From: Bacteroidales bacterium | Lineage (GTDB): Bacteria > Bacteroidota > Bacteroidia > Bacteroidales > UBA932 | Direction of reading: 5' to 3' | Length of the DNA stretch: 64,000 nucleotides | Assembly (NCBI GenBank): GCA_017477465.1 | Contig: JAFUVU010000052.1 | Location: 1-64,000 of the forward strand | In this document: piece by piece, positions 32,827 through 46,029 of the stretch | Layout: the number at the start of each line of letters is the position of its first letter | Numbering within the stretch: the stretch's first letter is position 1 | Translations under genes and position numbers: made by a program | Notes under the pieces: model-generated | Told to the model about the DNA's origin: nothing | Databases searched by the model: none | Seen by the model: only the letters and a program-made list of their open reading frames with translations

Positions 32827-34491
32827 TTACTTTATGAACTGAGCTTTAAGGAGTTCTATCTTCTTGGGAGCGTCATCGCCTTTGGCGCCGAAGTAGAACT
32901 TGATTTTGGGCTCTGTACCTGAAGGACGTACCGAAACCACGTCGCCGGCGGCGTTGAAGAACTGCAGAACGTTGGATTTGGGGAGACCTGTTTCTTCCGG
33001 CTTCAGATAATCGACTACTTTTACGAGCGGACTGCCGGCAATCTCCTTGGGAGGGTTGGCGCGGTAATCGGCCATAATCTTTTGGATTTCTTCTGCGCCG
33101 GTTTTGCCTTTGCGTACGATGTACACCATTTTTTCTTCATATAGGCCGTACATCTTGTACACTTTCTGGAGGAGCTGGTAAAGGGTGAGGCCCTGTTCGG
33201 CGGCCCAGGCGGCGCATTCGGCCACCATTATGCCGGCTACCTGGGCGCATTTGTCGCGTACGAATTCGCCAAGGTTGAAACCGTAGCTTTCTTCGCCGCC
33301 GCAGATGAACACGCCTTTGCCTTCGTTGCGTTTTACCACCTCGGCAATGTATTTGAAGCCTGTGAGCACATTGTAGCATTTTACGCCGAAGCTTTCGCAG
33401 ATGGCGGCGATGAGCTCAGTTGTGACTATGGTTTTTACCACATAGCCTTTCTCATTAAGCTTGCCGAGTTCTTTCCAGCGGGTGAGGATGTACCAGGTGA
33501 GGAAGCTCCATGTCTGGTTGCCGGTGAGCTGGACCATCTTGCCGTCGTTGTCGCGTACTGCGATGCCCAGGCGGTCTGCGTCGGGGTCTGTTGCAAGGAC
33601 GAGGTCGGCTCCGGTTTCATCGGCCTTTGCTAAAGCCATTGCCATTGCGGCGGGCTCTTCGGGGTTGGGCGATACCACGGTAGGGAAGTTGCCGTCGTTG
33701 ACATCCTGCTCCGGCACGTGGATGATATTCTTGAAGCCGATTCTCTTGAGAGCCTCGGGCATAAGGCGGACGCCGCAGCCGTGGAGGGGGGTATAGACTA
33801 TTTTGAGGTCGGCGTGTTTGGCGACAGCTTCAGGGCTTAGGGCAAGGGAGGTGATGTCACGGAGATAGGCTTCGTCAACCTCGGCGCCCATCATGACGAT
33901 TTCGCCTTTAGGCTCGCCGGGGATGGGGGAGAAGCGGACATCGGCCGGATCTTCAATTTTTGCCACTTCCGCCACTATGTCTTTGTCTACGGGAGCGGTG
34001 ATTTGGCCGCCGTCGCTCCAGAAAACTTTGTAGCCGTTATATTCCTTGGGATTGTGGCTTGCGGTGACCATGATGCCCGCGGTGGCCTTTTTCATGCGGA
34101 TGCTGTAGCTGAGCTCCGGGGTGGGGCGCAGGTCGTCGAAAAGGAAGACCTTGATGCCGTTGTTGCTTAGGACATCGGCCGATATTTGCGCGAAGAGCTT
34201 GGAATTGTTGCGTGCGTCGTAGGAGATGCAGACGCTCTTTTCGCCTTCTACATGGGCTTTGATGTAGTTTGCAAGCCCCTGCGTGGCCATGCCGACAGTG
34301 TATTTGTTCATGCGGTTGGTGCCTACGCCCATTGTGCCGCGAAGGCCGCCGGTGCCGAACTCCAGGTTGCGGTAGAAGGCGTCTTCAAGGGCGGCGGGGT
34401 CGGTGTCCATCAGTTGCTTGACTGCAGACTTGGTTTCATCGTCAAAATTGCCGCTGAGCCAGCTCTGGGCAACTTCTTTGTAATCTTTCAT
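32827..34491 (-). CDS. Phosphoglucomutase/phosphomannomutase (alpha-D-phosphohexomutase)
   Basis: 554 residues from the ATG at 34491; an in-frame ATG at 34524 falls on the predicted transcription start and was rejected. Conserved blocks: TASHNPKEYNGYK with the phosphorylated Ser, DPDADRLGIAV binding the metal, GGEESYGFN binding the sugar, and RPSGTEPKIKFYFG binding phosphate. FGTGGLRGTMG near residue 45 marks the phospho-sugar mutase subfamily typical of Bacteroidetes and Firmicutes. It interconverts hexose 1- and 6-phosphates for glycolysis and sugar-nucleotide synthesis. It is divergent from the methyltransferase gene at 34558 across a 66-base promoter region. Confidence 0.92.
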   Translation of the reverse strand: MKDYKEVAQSWLSGNFDDETKSAVKQLMDTDPAALEDAFYRNLEFGTGGLRGTMGVGTNRMNKYTVGMATQGLANYIKAHVEGEKSVCISYDARNNSKLFAQISADVLSNNGIKVFLFDDLRPTPELSYSIRMKKATAGIMVTASHNPKEYNGYKVFWSDGGQITAPVDKDIVAEVAKIEDPADVRFSPIPGEPKGEIVMMGAEVDEAYLRDITSLALSPEAVAKHADLKIVYTPLHGCGVRLMPEALKRIGFKNIIHVPEQDVNDGNFPTVVSPNPEEPAAMAMALAKADETGADLVLATDPDADRLGIAVRDNDGKMVQLTGNQTWSFLTWYILTRWKELGKLNEKGYVVKTIVTTELIAAICESFGVKCYNVLTGFKYIAEVVKRNEGKGVFICGGEESYGFNLGEFVRDKCAQVAGIMVAECAAWAAEQGLTLYQLLQKVYKMYGLYEEKMVYIVRKGKTGAEEIQKIMADYRANPPKEIAGSPLVKVVDYLKPEETGLPKSNVLQFFNAAGDVVSVRPSGTEPKIKFYFGAKGDDAPKKIELLKAQFIK

Positions 34492-34525
34492 ATCTTTGAG
34501 CTTTAGTGTTTGTCGATAAATCATA

Positions 34526-34533
34526 CAAAATTA
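34526..34533 (-). promoter_or_regulatory. Promoter -7 box of the phosphohexomutase gene
   Basis: Read on the minus strand the box is TAATTTTG, 35 bases before the ATG at 34491. It is back to back with a plus-strand box at 34546. Confidence 0.6.
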
Positions 34534-34545
34534 CTGATTATTCCG

Positions 34546-34553
34546 TATTTTTG
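34546..34553 (+). promoter_or_regulatory. Promoter -7 box of the THUMP-like methyltransferase gene
   Basis: TATTTTTG ends only 4 bases before the ATG at 34558, so the transcript would have almost no leader or be leaderless. Confidence 0.6.
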
Positions 34554-34557
34554 CAAT

Positions 34558-35925
34558 ATGGATTTTGCCGATTTCATCTTGCAGCACCAAGGAGAAGACC
34601 TTGCCTCTCTGGCCCTTTCCCGGGACCGTTTAAAAGAGCAAGTGGCCGATTTCGACCTGGCACTCACCACCTTGGAAGTGCGTTCCAAACTGCGTACGAA
34701 AGTTCCTTCATGGTACGCGCACCCGTCCCTGCAGTATCCTTTCCGTGTTTCCGGAGAGCAGTGCTCGTCGGAAGAGACGGCTGAATACAAGGCTGCGCTT
34801 GCTAAGTCGGCAGTATGTGGTGCTTGTGATTACGCAAAAACGGGCAAAAACGCGTTATGCGAAGAACCAAGGTGCTCGGCATTACACGAAAACGGGCAAA
34901 AATGCGTAACGCCGTGTACCATTGCAGACTTGACTGGCGGCTTGGGAGTGGACAGCTGGGCTTTTGCCAGACACTTCGACCGGGTCCTTTACAATGAAAT
35001 GCAACCGGAACTTGCCAGGGCGGCGGAACATAATTTCAAGGTGCTGGGCGTTGACAATGTGCAGGTTAAATGCCGTGAGTTGGTTCCCGGGAATGTTGCG
35101 GCGGTTTTGGACGGGTTTGAACCGAATGTCATTTTCATGGATCCAGCCCGGCGTGCCGAAGACGGCCGCAAAGTATTCCGCCTGGAGGACTGCCAGCCGG
35201 ATGTTTTAAAACTTCTCCCGGAGCTTTTGGATGCCGCCCCCAAGCTACTCCTGAAGCTATCGCCCATGGCCGATATATCGTTAATCTGCAAGCAACTTGC
35301 CTGTGTACGCGAAGTGCACGTTGTCGCTTCCGGCGGAGAATGCAAGGAACTGCTACTTGTGTTGGAGCGCGGCTATGAAGGTGAACACTTGAGCGTGATA
35401 TATGAAAATGGTTCGGTTCTTTGCGTGGACCAGGTCCAACCTGGTACGCAAAATAGCGTGGACCAGGTCCAACCCGGTACGCAAAATAGCTGGACCAGGT
35501 CCACGGGAGGACAGTGGCCGGAAGGCAGTGGCCTATGTGCCGGGCAGGTGCTGTTTGAGCCGGGCAAGGCGATGCTGAAGGCGGGGGCGTTTGAGCTCCC
35601 GTGCAGGTACGGACTTCGGAAACTCGGACGCCACACGCACTATTATACCGGCATGGTTCCTCAGGAGCTGAAGCCTTTCGGCAAATGTTTTGAAATACTT
35701 GAAGTGCGGCCGTTTAACAATAAGACAATCAAGGACTTTGGTAAGCGTTATCCGCTGGCTTCCGTAACTGCCAGAAACATCCCGCTGACATCGGATCAGC
35801 TGCGGAAAAAGATGGGCGTCAAGGATGGCGGATCCGTGCACATCTTTGGCCTGCACGCAGATGAAGATAAACTTAACCTTCTGCTGGTTTGTTCAGAAGC
35901 GGGAACTCCCGGCACCAGACCGTGA
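34558..35925 (+). CDS. THUMP-like class I SAM-dependent methyltransferase
   Basis: 455 residues from the ATG at 34558, which matches the usual start of the family (MDFADFILQHQGEDLASLAL); an in-frame ATG 16 codons upstream overlaps the promoter. Residues about 120-250 are a Rossmann methyltransferase: ADLTGGLGVDSWAFA (SAM loop), LYNEMQPELARAAEHN, IFMDPARR. The C-terminal half resembles the THUMP-like domain of putative RNA methyltransferases (FNNKTIKDFGKRYPLASVTA). Two stretches look like insertions made of DNA repeats: a Cys-rich segment before the SAM loop and a VDQVQPGTQNS tandem near residues 290-320. The gene ends 53 bases inside the convergent nth gene. Confidence 0.75.
   Translation: MDFADFILQHQGEDLASLALSRDRLKEQVADFDLALTTLEVRSKLRTKVPSWYAHPSLQYPFRVSGEQCSSEETAEYKAALAKSAVCGACDYAKTGKNALCEEPRCSALHENGQKCVTPCTIADLTGGLGVDSWAFARHFDRVLYNEMQPELARAAEHNFKVLGVDNVQVKCRELVPGNVAAVLDGFEPNVIFMDPARRAEDGRKVFRLEDCQPDVLKLLPELLDAAPKLLLKLSPMADISLICKQLACVREVHVVASGGECKELLLVLERGYEGEHLSVIYENGSVLCVDQVQPGTQNSVDQVQPGTQNSWTRSTGGQWPEGSGLCAGQVLFEPGKAMLKAGAFELPCRYGLRKLGRHTHYYTGMVPQELKPFGKCFEILEVRPFNNKTIKDFGKRYPLASVTARNIPLTSDQLRKKMGVKDGGSVHIFGLHADEDKLNLLLVCSEAGTPGTRP
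34829..34912. repeat. Imperfect 32-base direct repeat within the methyltransferase gene
   Basis: 34829-34860 and 34881-34912 agree at 27 of 32 positions (core AACGGGCAAAAA). They encode YAKTGKNALC and LHENGQKCVTPC, a Cys-rich segment placed just before the SAM-binding loop. Confidence 0.75.
35423..35504. repeat. 33-base tandem repeat with palindromic core in the methyltransferase gene
   Basis: Two 33-base units (35423-35455, 35456-35488; one mismatch seen) and a 16-base partial third (35489-35504). Each contains the palindrome TGGACCAGGTCCA, and ACCAGGT can pair with the following ACCTGGT. The units encode VDQVQPGTQNS twice. Confidence 0.85.
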
Positions 35926-36523
35926 GGGGGCACTGCCCGCACTTTGGATTTCTGGCTGTGCAGATGTATCGGCCATGAAGGATTAGCCAGTGATGGGCGA
36001 TGGCTCTTTGATGAACCGGGATATAGCGCTCCAGGTCAAGTTCTACCGCACGCGGGGTTGTCCCGTCAGACAGGCCCAGCCGATGAGCCACCCGGAAAAC
36101 ATGAGTGTCAACGGCAATTACCGGCTTGTCGTAAACTATTGAGGCGATGACATTTGCGGTTTTGCGTCCTACGCCGGGAAGGGTCATCAGAGCGTCGATG
36201 TCGGAGGGCACTTCTCCGCCGAAGTCCGATAGCAGCATTTGGGCCATCGAAATGAGGTGACGGGCCTTGGCGTTGGGGTAGGAAACGCTTTTTACATAAG
36301 GATATACGTCGTCAAATGAAGCTATCGCCAATTTTGTGGCCGATGGGAATCTCTCAAACAGCGCAGGCGTAACCATGTTCACCCTTTTGTCGGTGCATTG
36401 GGCACTGAGGATGACGGCGACAAGAAGCTGGAAGGGGTTCTTATAATGCAGCTCCGACTGGACTGCAGGCTTGTTTTCTGCGAACCAGCCGATTATGCCC
36501 TCGTACCTTTGTTTGCGTGTCAT
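35873..36523 (-). CDS. nth: Endonuclease III (DNA glycosylase/AP lyase)
   Basis: 216 residues. The helix-hairpin-helix [14 protein letters not shown] contains the catalytic Lys, and the following [14 protein letters not shown] contains the catalytic Asp. The 4Fe-4S cluster ligands are C-x6-C-x2-C-x5-C in [17 protein letters not shown]. It excises oxidised pyrimidines in base excision repair and cleaves the abasic site. Its start overlaps the ftsE stop by 4 bases, so the two are co-transcribed. The 3' end overlaps the convergent methyltransferase gene by 53 bases. Confidence 0.97.
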   Translation of the reverse strand: MTRKQRYEGIIGWFAENKPAVQSELHYKNPFQLLVAVILSAQCTDKRVNMVTPALFERFPSATKLAIASFDDVYPYVKSVSYPNAKARHLISMAQMLLSDFGGEVPSDIDALMTLPGVGRKTANVIASIVYDKPVIAVDTHVFRVAHRLGLSDGTTPRAVELDLERYIPVHQRAIAHHWLILHGRYICTARNPKCGQCPLTVWCREFPLLNKPAEG

Positions 36524-37212
36524 AGCGTTATGTCGATGCCTTCGTCAATCACTTCGCTGCAGTGTTCCCTCTCGCAGGAGAAGACGCGGCCGGGGTATTT
36601 TTCGAAGATTGTGCGGTTGTGGGTGACCATGACGATGGCGGTGCCTGCGGCGTTGAGGTCCATCAGGAGCTGGAGAATTTCGTCGGCGGTTTCCGAGTCC
36701 AGATTGCCTGTGGGTTCATCGGCAAGGATTACCGCGGGTTTGTTGAGGAGGGCCCGGGCGATTGCTATGCGCTGCTGCTCGCCGCCGGAAAGCTGGTGCG
36801 GCATCTTGTGCGCTTTGGTTCCCATGCCAACGGCGTCCAGAACTTCCGAGATGCGCGCGTCGATGAGCCCTTTGTCCTTCCAGCCGGTGGCTTTGAGGAC
36901 GAATTCCAGATTGTCTTCGACGCTTCTGTCCGTCAGAAGCTGAAAGTCCTGGAACACAACGCCTGCCGATCGGCGCAGGAAAGGAATGTCCTTTGCCTTT
37001 ATGCCGACAAGGGAATACCCGCAGGCGACGGCTTCTCCGTTCAGGACGCGGTTTTCTGCGATTATTGTGCGGATTATGGAAGTTTTGCCGGAACCTACTT
37101 TGCCGACTATGTACACGAAATCTCCGGGCATGATGTCCATGTTGAGGGAGTAGATGACGGTGTTTTCTCCGTTCAATATGTCGGCGTCTTTGAAATGAAT
37201 GAGCGGTTCCAT
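36520..37212 (-). CDS. ftsE: Cell division ATP-binding protein FtsE
   Basis: 230 residues from the ATG at 37212, with another ATG two codons earlier. Walker [16 protein letters not shown]-loop [20 protein letters not shown], signature [17 protein letters not shown], Walker [13 protein letters not shown], switch VTHN. The FQDFQLL-x-DRSV-x-ENV/DNL string is typical of FtsE. FtsE acts with the membrane protein FtsX to activate septal peptidoglycan hydrolases. No ftsX gene is adjacent here; nth follows directly with a 4-base overlap. Confidence 0.85.
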   Translation of the reverse strand: MEPLIHFKDADILNGENTVIYSLNMDIMPGDFVYIVGKVGSGKTSIIRTIIAENRVLNGEAVACGYSLVGIKAKDIPFLRRSAGVVFQDFQLLTDRSVEDNLEFVLKATGWKDKGLIDARISEVLDAVGMGTKAHKMPHQLSGGEQQRIAIARALLNKPAVILADEPTGNLDSETADEILQLLMDLNAAGTAIVMVTHNRTIFEKYPGRVFSCEREHCSEVIDEGIDITL

Positions 37213-37234
37213 AAACAATTATTCCAAATTCAGA

Positions 37235-37242
37235 CAAATATA
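37235..37242 (-). promoter_or_regulatory. Promoter -7 box of ftsE
   Basis: TATATTTG on the minus strand, 22 bases before the ATG at 37212. Confidence 0.6.
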
Positions 37243-37256
37243 ATCAGAAAAATTCG

Positions 37257-37264
37257 TAATTTTG
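37257..37264 (+). promoter_or_regulatory. Promoter -7 box of the TPR gene
   Basis: TAATTTTG lies 16 bases before the chosen ATG at 37281 and is divergent with the ftsE box 15 bases away. Confidence 0.55.
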
Positions 37265-37280
37265 TCAAAATATGGAAAAG

Positions 37281-40211
37281 ATGAAAAAAGTCCTTGTGGC
37301 CGCATCTCTCGCACTGTTTCTGCAGGCGGGGCTCGGGGCCCAGAATCTTCAGCAAATACAGAGGCTGTATAAAGCCGGTATGTACAGCGAAACAATGCGT
37401 CTGACCGAAGGCGCCACAAGCCCTACCATTCAGGGCTACCGCGTCTTATGCGCCTTGCAAATGCGCTCGGACGATGCCCACGCCCAGGCGGCAGCCTTCC
37501 TTGATCGTTACCACGAAAACATACTTGCTCCGCAGGTCCGTTACCGCCTAGGTCTGGATTACTTCGATGCAGAGCTTTACGAACAGGCCCTGCAGCAGTT
37601 CAATCGCATTTCGATGGACGACCTTCAGGAAAGTCAGCGTGCAGAATACACCTACAAACTCGGCTACAGCGCCTTCGGCGTAGGGGAGTGGGAAAGGGCG
37701 AAGGGGCTGCTGGTGCGTGCCCGCGGCCTTGGTTATTCGGACTATTCGGCCCCGTCATACTATACGCTCGGCTATATCAATTATGCCCAGAAAAATTTCA
37801 GCGAAGCTTCGCAGTGGTTCATGCTCGCAGCTAAGGACCATCGCTTCAGCGCACTGGCAAATTATTACATTCTGGAGTGCAGGTTCAACGAAAAGGACTA
37901 CGAATACGTTGTAAAATTCGGCGAAGACCTGTTTGACAAAGTCCCGGAGGAGCGCCAGCCGCACATGGCCCGCATAATGAGCGAGAGCTACCTCATCCTC
38001 GGCGATGTGGAAAAAGCGCGTACATATTACAAGAAAAATCTGAGCGGAAAGTCATCCCTTACCCGCAGCGACTACTTCTACGCAGGCGAGATCAATTACC
38101 TGACGGAAGACTGGGAAAACGCAGTGGAAAACTTCCTGCGCATGGGCGAGAGGAAAGATTCCCTCGGCCAAATCGCCTCTTATCAGCTGGGCTACAGCTA
38201 TATCCAGCTTAAGAACAAGGTGGCCGCCATGGACGCCTTCCAGGAAGCGTCGGCACTTGATTATTCGCCCAAGGTGCAGGAGGATGCCCTGTACAATTAC
38301 GCAAAACTGGCCTTCGACCTTGGCCGCGATACCGCTCCCTTCGACCAGTATCTCTCCCAGTACGGTTCCCAGGAAAAAGGCGACCAGATTTACTCCTACA
38401 TGGCTATGGTCGCACTGCAAAACCACGACTACGAAGCAGCGGTAGAAGCCTATGACCATCTGGACGAACTGGACCCCGACATGCAGTCCAACTACATGAA
38501 GGCATATTTCCTGCGTGCCCGCGAGCTCATGGAAAACGGCTCCTGGCGCAGTGCTGTGCCCCATCTTAAGGCTGCGGCTTATTACAGCCCCCGCAAGGAA
38601 GGCTTCAACCAGCTTGCGCGCTACTATCAGGCGGAGGCCCTGTACCGCGACGGCAAATATGCCGAGGCCCGCACAATCCTCACGGATCTTTATAATCTGT
38701 CGGCCCTTCCTACAAGGCCGGAAGGCGCTCTTGTCAGCTATCAGCTGGCCTATACTTATTTCAAAGAAGGCGATTACGAACGCGCCCTCAAGTGGTTCCA
38801 GAATTATCTGGACGGCGATTCAAGACTGCAAGGCGCCGATGCGGAGACAAGGATAGCGGACTGCTATTTCTTCAAAGGTGATTACACGACTGCAGTGGCG
38901 GCGTACGAAAGGCAGATGAATGATTTCCCGGACAAGGACAATCTTTATCCGCGCTATCGGGCCGGCGTCGCTTCCGGTTTGCTGGAGGACAATGCCCGTA
39001 AAGTGTTCTTCCTTGAAAATGCCAAGCTGGCAAGCCCTCAGACAACTTACTACGGCGAGTCTTTGTACGAGCTTGGCCGTGCATACATAGCCCTGGAGGA
39101 TCCGGAAGACGCAATCCGTACTTTCCGCACGCTGAAAGCCACAACGCAGGACCCTGCCCTCGCTACCCGCGCCCTGCTTGAATTGGGCATGATTTCCCGC
39201 AACGCAGGAGACGGCGACCAGGCAATCGACTACTACAAGCAGGTTGTCGCGCAGGGCGGCGAATATGCCGAAGACGCCCTCCTCGCCATAGAAGCCATCT
39301 ACCGCACAAGAGAAGACCCCGAGGCCTATCTGGCCTATGTCAACAGCCTCGGCTCCAGTATAAACCGCACGGAAGCTCAGAAGGAAGAAGTGTATTTCTC
39401 AAGTGCCGAACAGATATATCTGTCAGGCGATTACGCAAAGGCTCAGGCCACCTTGCAGGAGTATCTGAACAAGTATCCGCAGGCCGCTTTCGGTGCCAAA
39501 GCCCGCTTCTATCTGGCCGATTGCAACCGCGCCTCCGGCAATGCCGAGCAGGCTGTGGATCTGTACCAGCAGGCCCTGGACGCAGGCCTGGACGGCGCAC
39601 TTGAAGAAAGCGCCCTTCTGCAACTTGCCACACTTCAGTACGGATTGGGCAGCTATGCAAAGGCATACGCCGCATATATCCGCCTGGAAGAGAAAGCGAA
39701 ACTGGAAGCCAACCGCACCGCCGCCGCTGTCGGCAAAATGCGAAGCGCCTACCGTGCAAAGCAGTGGGAGGATGCAGTTGCGGATGCATCGGCAGTACTG
39801 GATACGGCTATTCCTGAAGAGCTGGCGCTCCGTCGGGAGGCCCATCTCGTGCGTGCAAAGTCTTATCTTTCCAGCAGCCGTCGCAGCCAGGCGTTCGAAG
39901 ACTTCAAAGTCCTCTCCGGCGAACCTTCCACCGACGAAGGCGCGGAGGCAACGTACATGATAATCCAAGACAAGTATGACAGGGCCGATTTCGACGGCAT
40001 CCAGGAAAAAGTGTACGACTTCTCGGCCAAGGCGGGCGGCCAGAATTACTGGCTTGCCAAGGCCTTCATAGTGCTTGGCGACACTTTTGCCGAGCAGGGC
40101 AATATCCCCCAGGCAAAAGCCACATTCGAGAGCATACGCTCGGGTTACACTTCAACCGGCGTTCAGGATGATGTCCTTGACCAGGTGGAAATCAGACTCC
40201 GTAAACTTTAG
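37281..40211 (+). CDS. Large periplasmic tetratricopeptide-repeat protein
   Basis: 976 residues. The ATG at 37281 gives a normal signal peptide (MKKVLVAASLALFLQAGLGAQ); an ATG three codons upstream would sit on the transcription start. The whole mature protein is made of TPR-type helical pairs, for instance YTLGYINYAQKNFSEASQWF, YQLGYSYIQLKNKVAAMDAF and YQLAYTYFKEGDYERALKWF. TPR proteins are scaffolds. An outer-membrane barrel gene follows after 6 bases and is probably the functional partner, suggesting a role in envelope assembly or stability. No enzymatic motif is seen. Confidence 0.85.
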   Translation: MKKVLVAASLALFLQAGLGAQNLQQIQRLYKAGMYSETMRLTEGATSPTIQGYRVLCALQMRSDDAHAQAAAFLDRYHENILAPQVRYRLGLDYFDAELYEQALQQFNRISMDDLQESQRAEYTYKLGYSAFGVGEWERAKGLLVRARGLGYSDYSAPSYYTLGYINYAQKNFSEASQWFMLAAKDHRFSALANYYILECRFNEKDYEYVVKFGEDLFDKVPEERQPHMARIMSESYLILGDVEKARTYYKKNLSGKSSLTRSDYFYAGEINYLTEDWENAVENFLRMGERKDSLGQIASYQLGYSYIQLKNKVAAMDAFQEASALDYSPKVQEDALYNYAKLAFDLGRDTAPFDQYLSQYGSQEKGDQIYSYMAMVALQNHDYEAAVEAYDHLDELDPDMQSNYMKAYFLRARELMENGSWRSAVPHLKAAAYYSPRKEGFNQLARYYQAEALYRDGKYAEARTILTDLYNLSALPTRPEGALVSYQLAYTYFKEGDYERALKWFQNYLDGDSRLQGADAETRIADCYFFKGDYTTAVAAYERQMNDFPDKDNLYPRYRAGVASGLLEDNARKVFFLENAKLASPQTTYYGESLYELGRAYIALEDPEDAIRTFRTLKATTQDPALATRALLELGMISRNAGDGDQAIDYYKQVVAQGGEYAEDALLAIEAIYRTREDPEAYLAYVNSLGSSINRTEAQKEEVYFSSAEQIYLSGDYAKAQATLQEYLNKYPQAAFGAKARFYLADCNRASGNAEQAVDLYQQALDAGLDGALEESALLQLATLQYGLGSYAKAYAAYIRLEEKAKLEANRTAAAVGKMRSAYRAKQWEDAVADASAVLDTAIPEELALRREAHLVRAKSYLSSSRRSQAFEDFKVLSGEPSTDEGAEATYMIIQDKYDRADFDGIQEKVYDFSAKAGGQNYWLAKAFIVLGDTFAEQGNIPQAKATFESIRSGYTSTGVQDDVLDQVEIRLRKL

Positions 40212-40217
40212 ACAGGT

Positions 40218-41825
40218 ATGAAAAAAATCCTTATATCGGCCATTCTGACGGCTGCCTGCAGCGGCCTCATGGCTCAGAACCTGAATCCTACAGTAGAGGT
40301 GACAAATGTCTATGCCAGAGAAGCTTCCGGCATAGAAAAGCCCTCCCAGCTGCTGGAATTGCCGGATACCGTGCTCCGGTTCAATCTGGACATGGACTAC
40401 ACAGTTCAGAGCACTCCGTATCAGGGCGCTTACGAATTCAAGCCCTATCTTGTGCAGCTACGTCCTATGCCGCGTCCTTCCCAGGAGGGCTCGCTGTTTG
40501 TGCGCGCCGGTGCGGGCTATACCCTTCACCCGGAAGCAACGGTGGTATGGACTCCGCTGAACAAAGGCGGCTTCCGTCTGAACCTCTTTGCCGACCACAC
40601 CTCCTACTTCGGCAGGTACAATAATATAACTCTGCAGGATGGGTTTTACCTTCCTGACGGATCGACCCGCGGAGGAAAACAGATGCGCACGGCCGTCGGG
40701 ACGGATTTGCTGTATTCCTGGAAAGGTGGCTCATTCTCCTTCTGTGGCCAGTACAGGAACAACCTTGCCACAGACCTTTCTGGCAGTGATTTCGCCACTC
40801 ATGCGGGCCATTTCAGCGCCAGAGTGAAAAGCTCTCCCGGGCAGCGCCTGGACTATAATCTGGGCACGAAAATAGCCTACACCGGTCTTGCCGATTTCCA
40901 TGAGCTCCACACAGTGACAAACGGGCACCTCGGCGCACGTTTAGGGGCAAATCTTTTCCGCTTTGGTTTTGAAGCGCAGACGGTAACGCAGCCCGAAGAT
41001 TATGCCGGCGTAATAAGCCTAATTCCGCACTACATGCTGGATCTGAATGATTTTCATTTCGACCTCGGCCTGCGGCTTGCCTTTCTCTTCCGTTCCGAAG
41101 ATTCTTTCTGCCCCCAGAATTCCGGTTTCATATTCCCCGATGTCCACATAAGCTACGACCTCCTTCCCGACGTGCTGGTGCTTCAGGCGGCAGCTACGGG
41201 AGGCGACCATCTCGTAAGCTTTAACGAGCTTGTCGGCAAAAATCCTTTTGTCGCAGGTTTCGACCGGCATACGGACAATGTCGTGGAGCGCTTCAATTTA
41301 ATGCTCGGCCTCCGCGGCCAGGTGGCTGCACGCTTCCACTACGATCTCAAGCTTGGCTATAAGAGACAGGACAATGCGTGGTCCTGGGGCCTGCAGGGCG
41401 GTATGCCGTACATGAATTACGTGAGCCCGCTGCGCACTCTGTACGTGGATTTGAACGCAGGATATATCAGCGACAGGATCGATGTCGGAACAAATATCCG
41501 CTATGGATATACCCCGATGCCGGACCTTACCGGCAACGAGGGCCTTTTCGCCCCGGCGCCTTTCTTCGCCAAAGCCCATGCCCTGTATAAGTGGGGCGGC
41601 CGCATCAGCGCCGGCGTAAGCGTAGAAGGCCGGTCGGCAATGCGCTCTGCGCTTGGCTCGCTTCCCGGTTTCGCGGACCTTGGCCTGATGGCCGATTTGC
41701 AGATGTCCCGCACCCTCGGTTTCTGGCTTCAGATAGGCAACCTCTTGAACCAGAGCATCCAACGTATACCTTTTTACTCCCAGCGCGGCATCTGGTTCAC
41801 CGTCGGCGCAACCTGGAATATTTAG
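40218..41825 (+). CDS. Outer-membrane beta-barrel protein (TonB-receptor-like, no plug seen)
   Basis: 535 residues with a signal peptide (MKKILISAILTAACSGLMAQ). The mature sequence shows alternating-hydrophobicity strands (GSLFVRAGAGYTLHPEATVV, GGFRLNLFADHTSYFGRY) with turns rich in Asp, Asn and Gly. It ends in the aromatic-rich GIWFTVGATWNI, as outer-membrane proteins do. The strands resemble those of TonB-dependent receptors, but no TonB box or plug domain was seen. It is transcribed with the TPR gene (6-base gap) and followed by an intrinsic terminator. Substrate unknown. Confidence 0.75.
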   Translation: MKKILISAILTAACSGLMAQNLNPTVEVTNVYAREASGIEKPSQLLELPDTVLRFNLDMDYTVQSTPYQGAYEFKPYLVQLRPMPRPSQEGSLFVRAGAGYTLHPEATVVWTPLNKGGFRLNLFADHTSYFGRYNNITLQDGFYLPDGSTRGGKQMRTAVGTDLLYSWKGGSFSFCGQYRNNLATDLSGSDFATHAGHFSARVKSSPGQRLDYNLGTKIAYTGLADFHELHTVTNGHLGARLGANLFRFGFEAQTVTQPEDYAGVISLIPHYMLDLNDFHFDLGLRLAFLFRSEDSFCPQNSGFIFPDVHISYDLLPDVLVLQAAATGGDHLVSFNELVGKNPFVAGFDRHTDNVVERFNLMLGLRGQVAARFHYDLKLGYKRQDNAWSWGLQGGMPYMNYVSPLRTLYVDLNAGYISDRIDVGTNIRYGYTPMPDLTGNEGLFAPAPFFAKAHALYKWGGRISAGVSVEGRSAMRSALGSLPGFADLGLMADLQMSRTLGFWLQIGNLLNQSIQRIPFYSQRGIWFTVGATWNI

Positions 41826-41849
41826 CATTCCGAATCTGTTAGGTTAAAG

Positions 41850-41882
41850 GGTCCCTATCTACGATAGGGGCCTTGTTTTTTA
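41850..41882 (+). terminator. Intrinsic terminator after the outer-membrane protein gene
   Basis: Ten-base-pair stem (41850-41859 with 41863-41872, one G-T pair), 3-base loop, followed by TTGTTTTTTAT. The T-run includes a TTG that may also serve as the -33 element of the gyrB promoter. Confidence 0.85.
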
Positions 41883-41895
41883 TAAGAAAATTCAC

Positions 41896-41903
41896 TATCT
41901 TTG
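41896..41903 (+). promoter_or_regulatory. gyrB promoter -7 box
   Basis: TATCTTTG with a TTG at 41873-41875, 20 bases upstream, matching the Bacteroidota -33/-7 spacing. The ATG follows at 41931. Confidence 0.7.
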
Positions 41904-41924
41904 TATGTTTTAGAGAATAGGTAA

Positions 41925-45966
<4,042 letters not shown>

Positions 45967-45985
45967 TAGTTCACTTAAAAATTCG

Positions 45986-45993
45986 TATCTTTG
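45986..45993 (+). promoter_or_regulatory. tig promoter -7 box
   Basis: TATCTTTG with TTG at 45963-45965 and a 20-base spacer. It drives tig-clpP-clpX. Confidence 0.75.
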
Positions 45994-46029
45994 CGCCCCT
46001 TTTGTAGCATAATAATTATTTAATCCTAT

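Noticed and set aside
35423..35504. Possible CRISPR or integron repeat
   Set aside because: The units are contiguous, lie in frame inside a gene and have no spacer.
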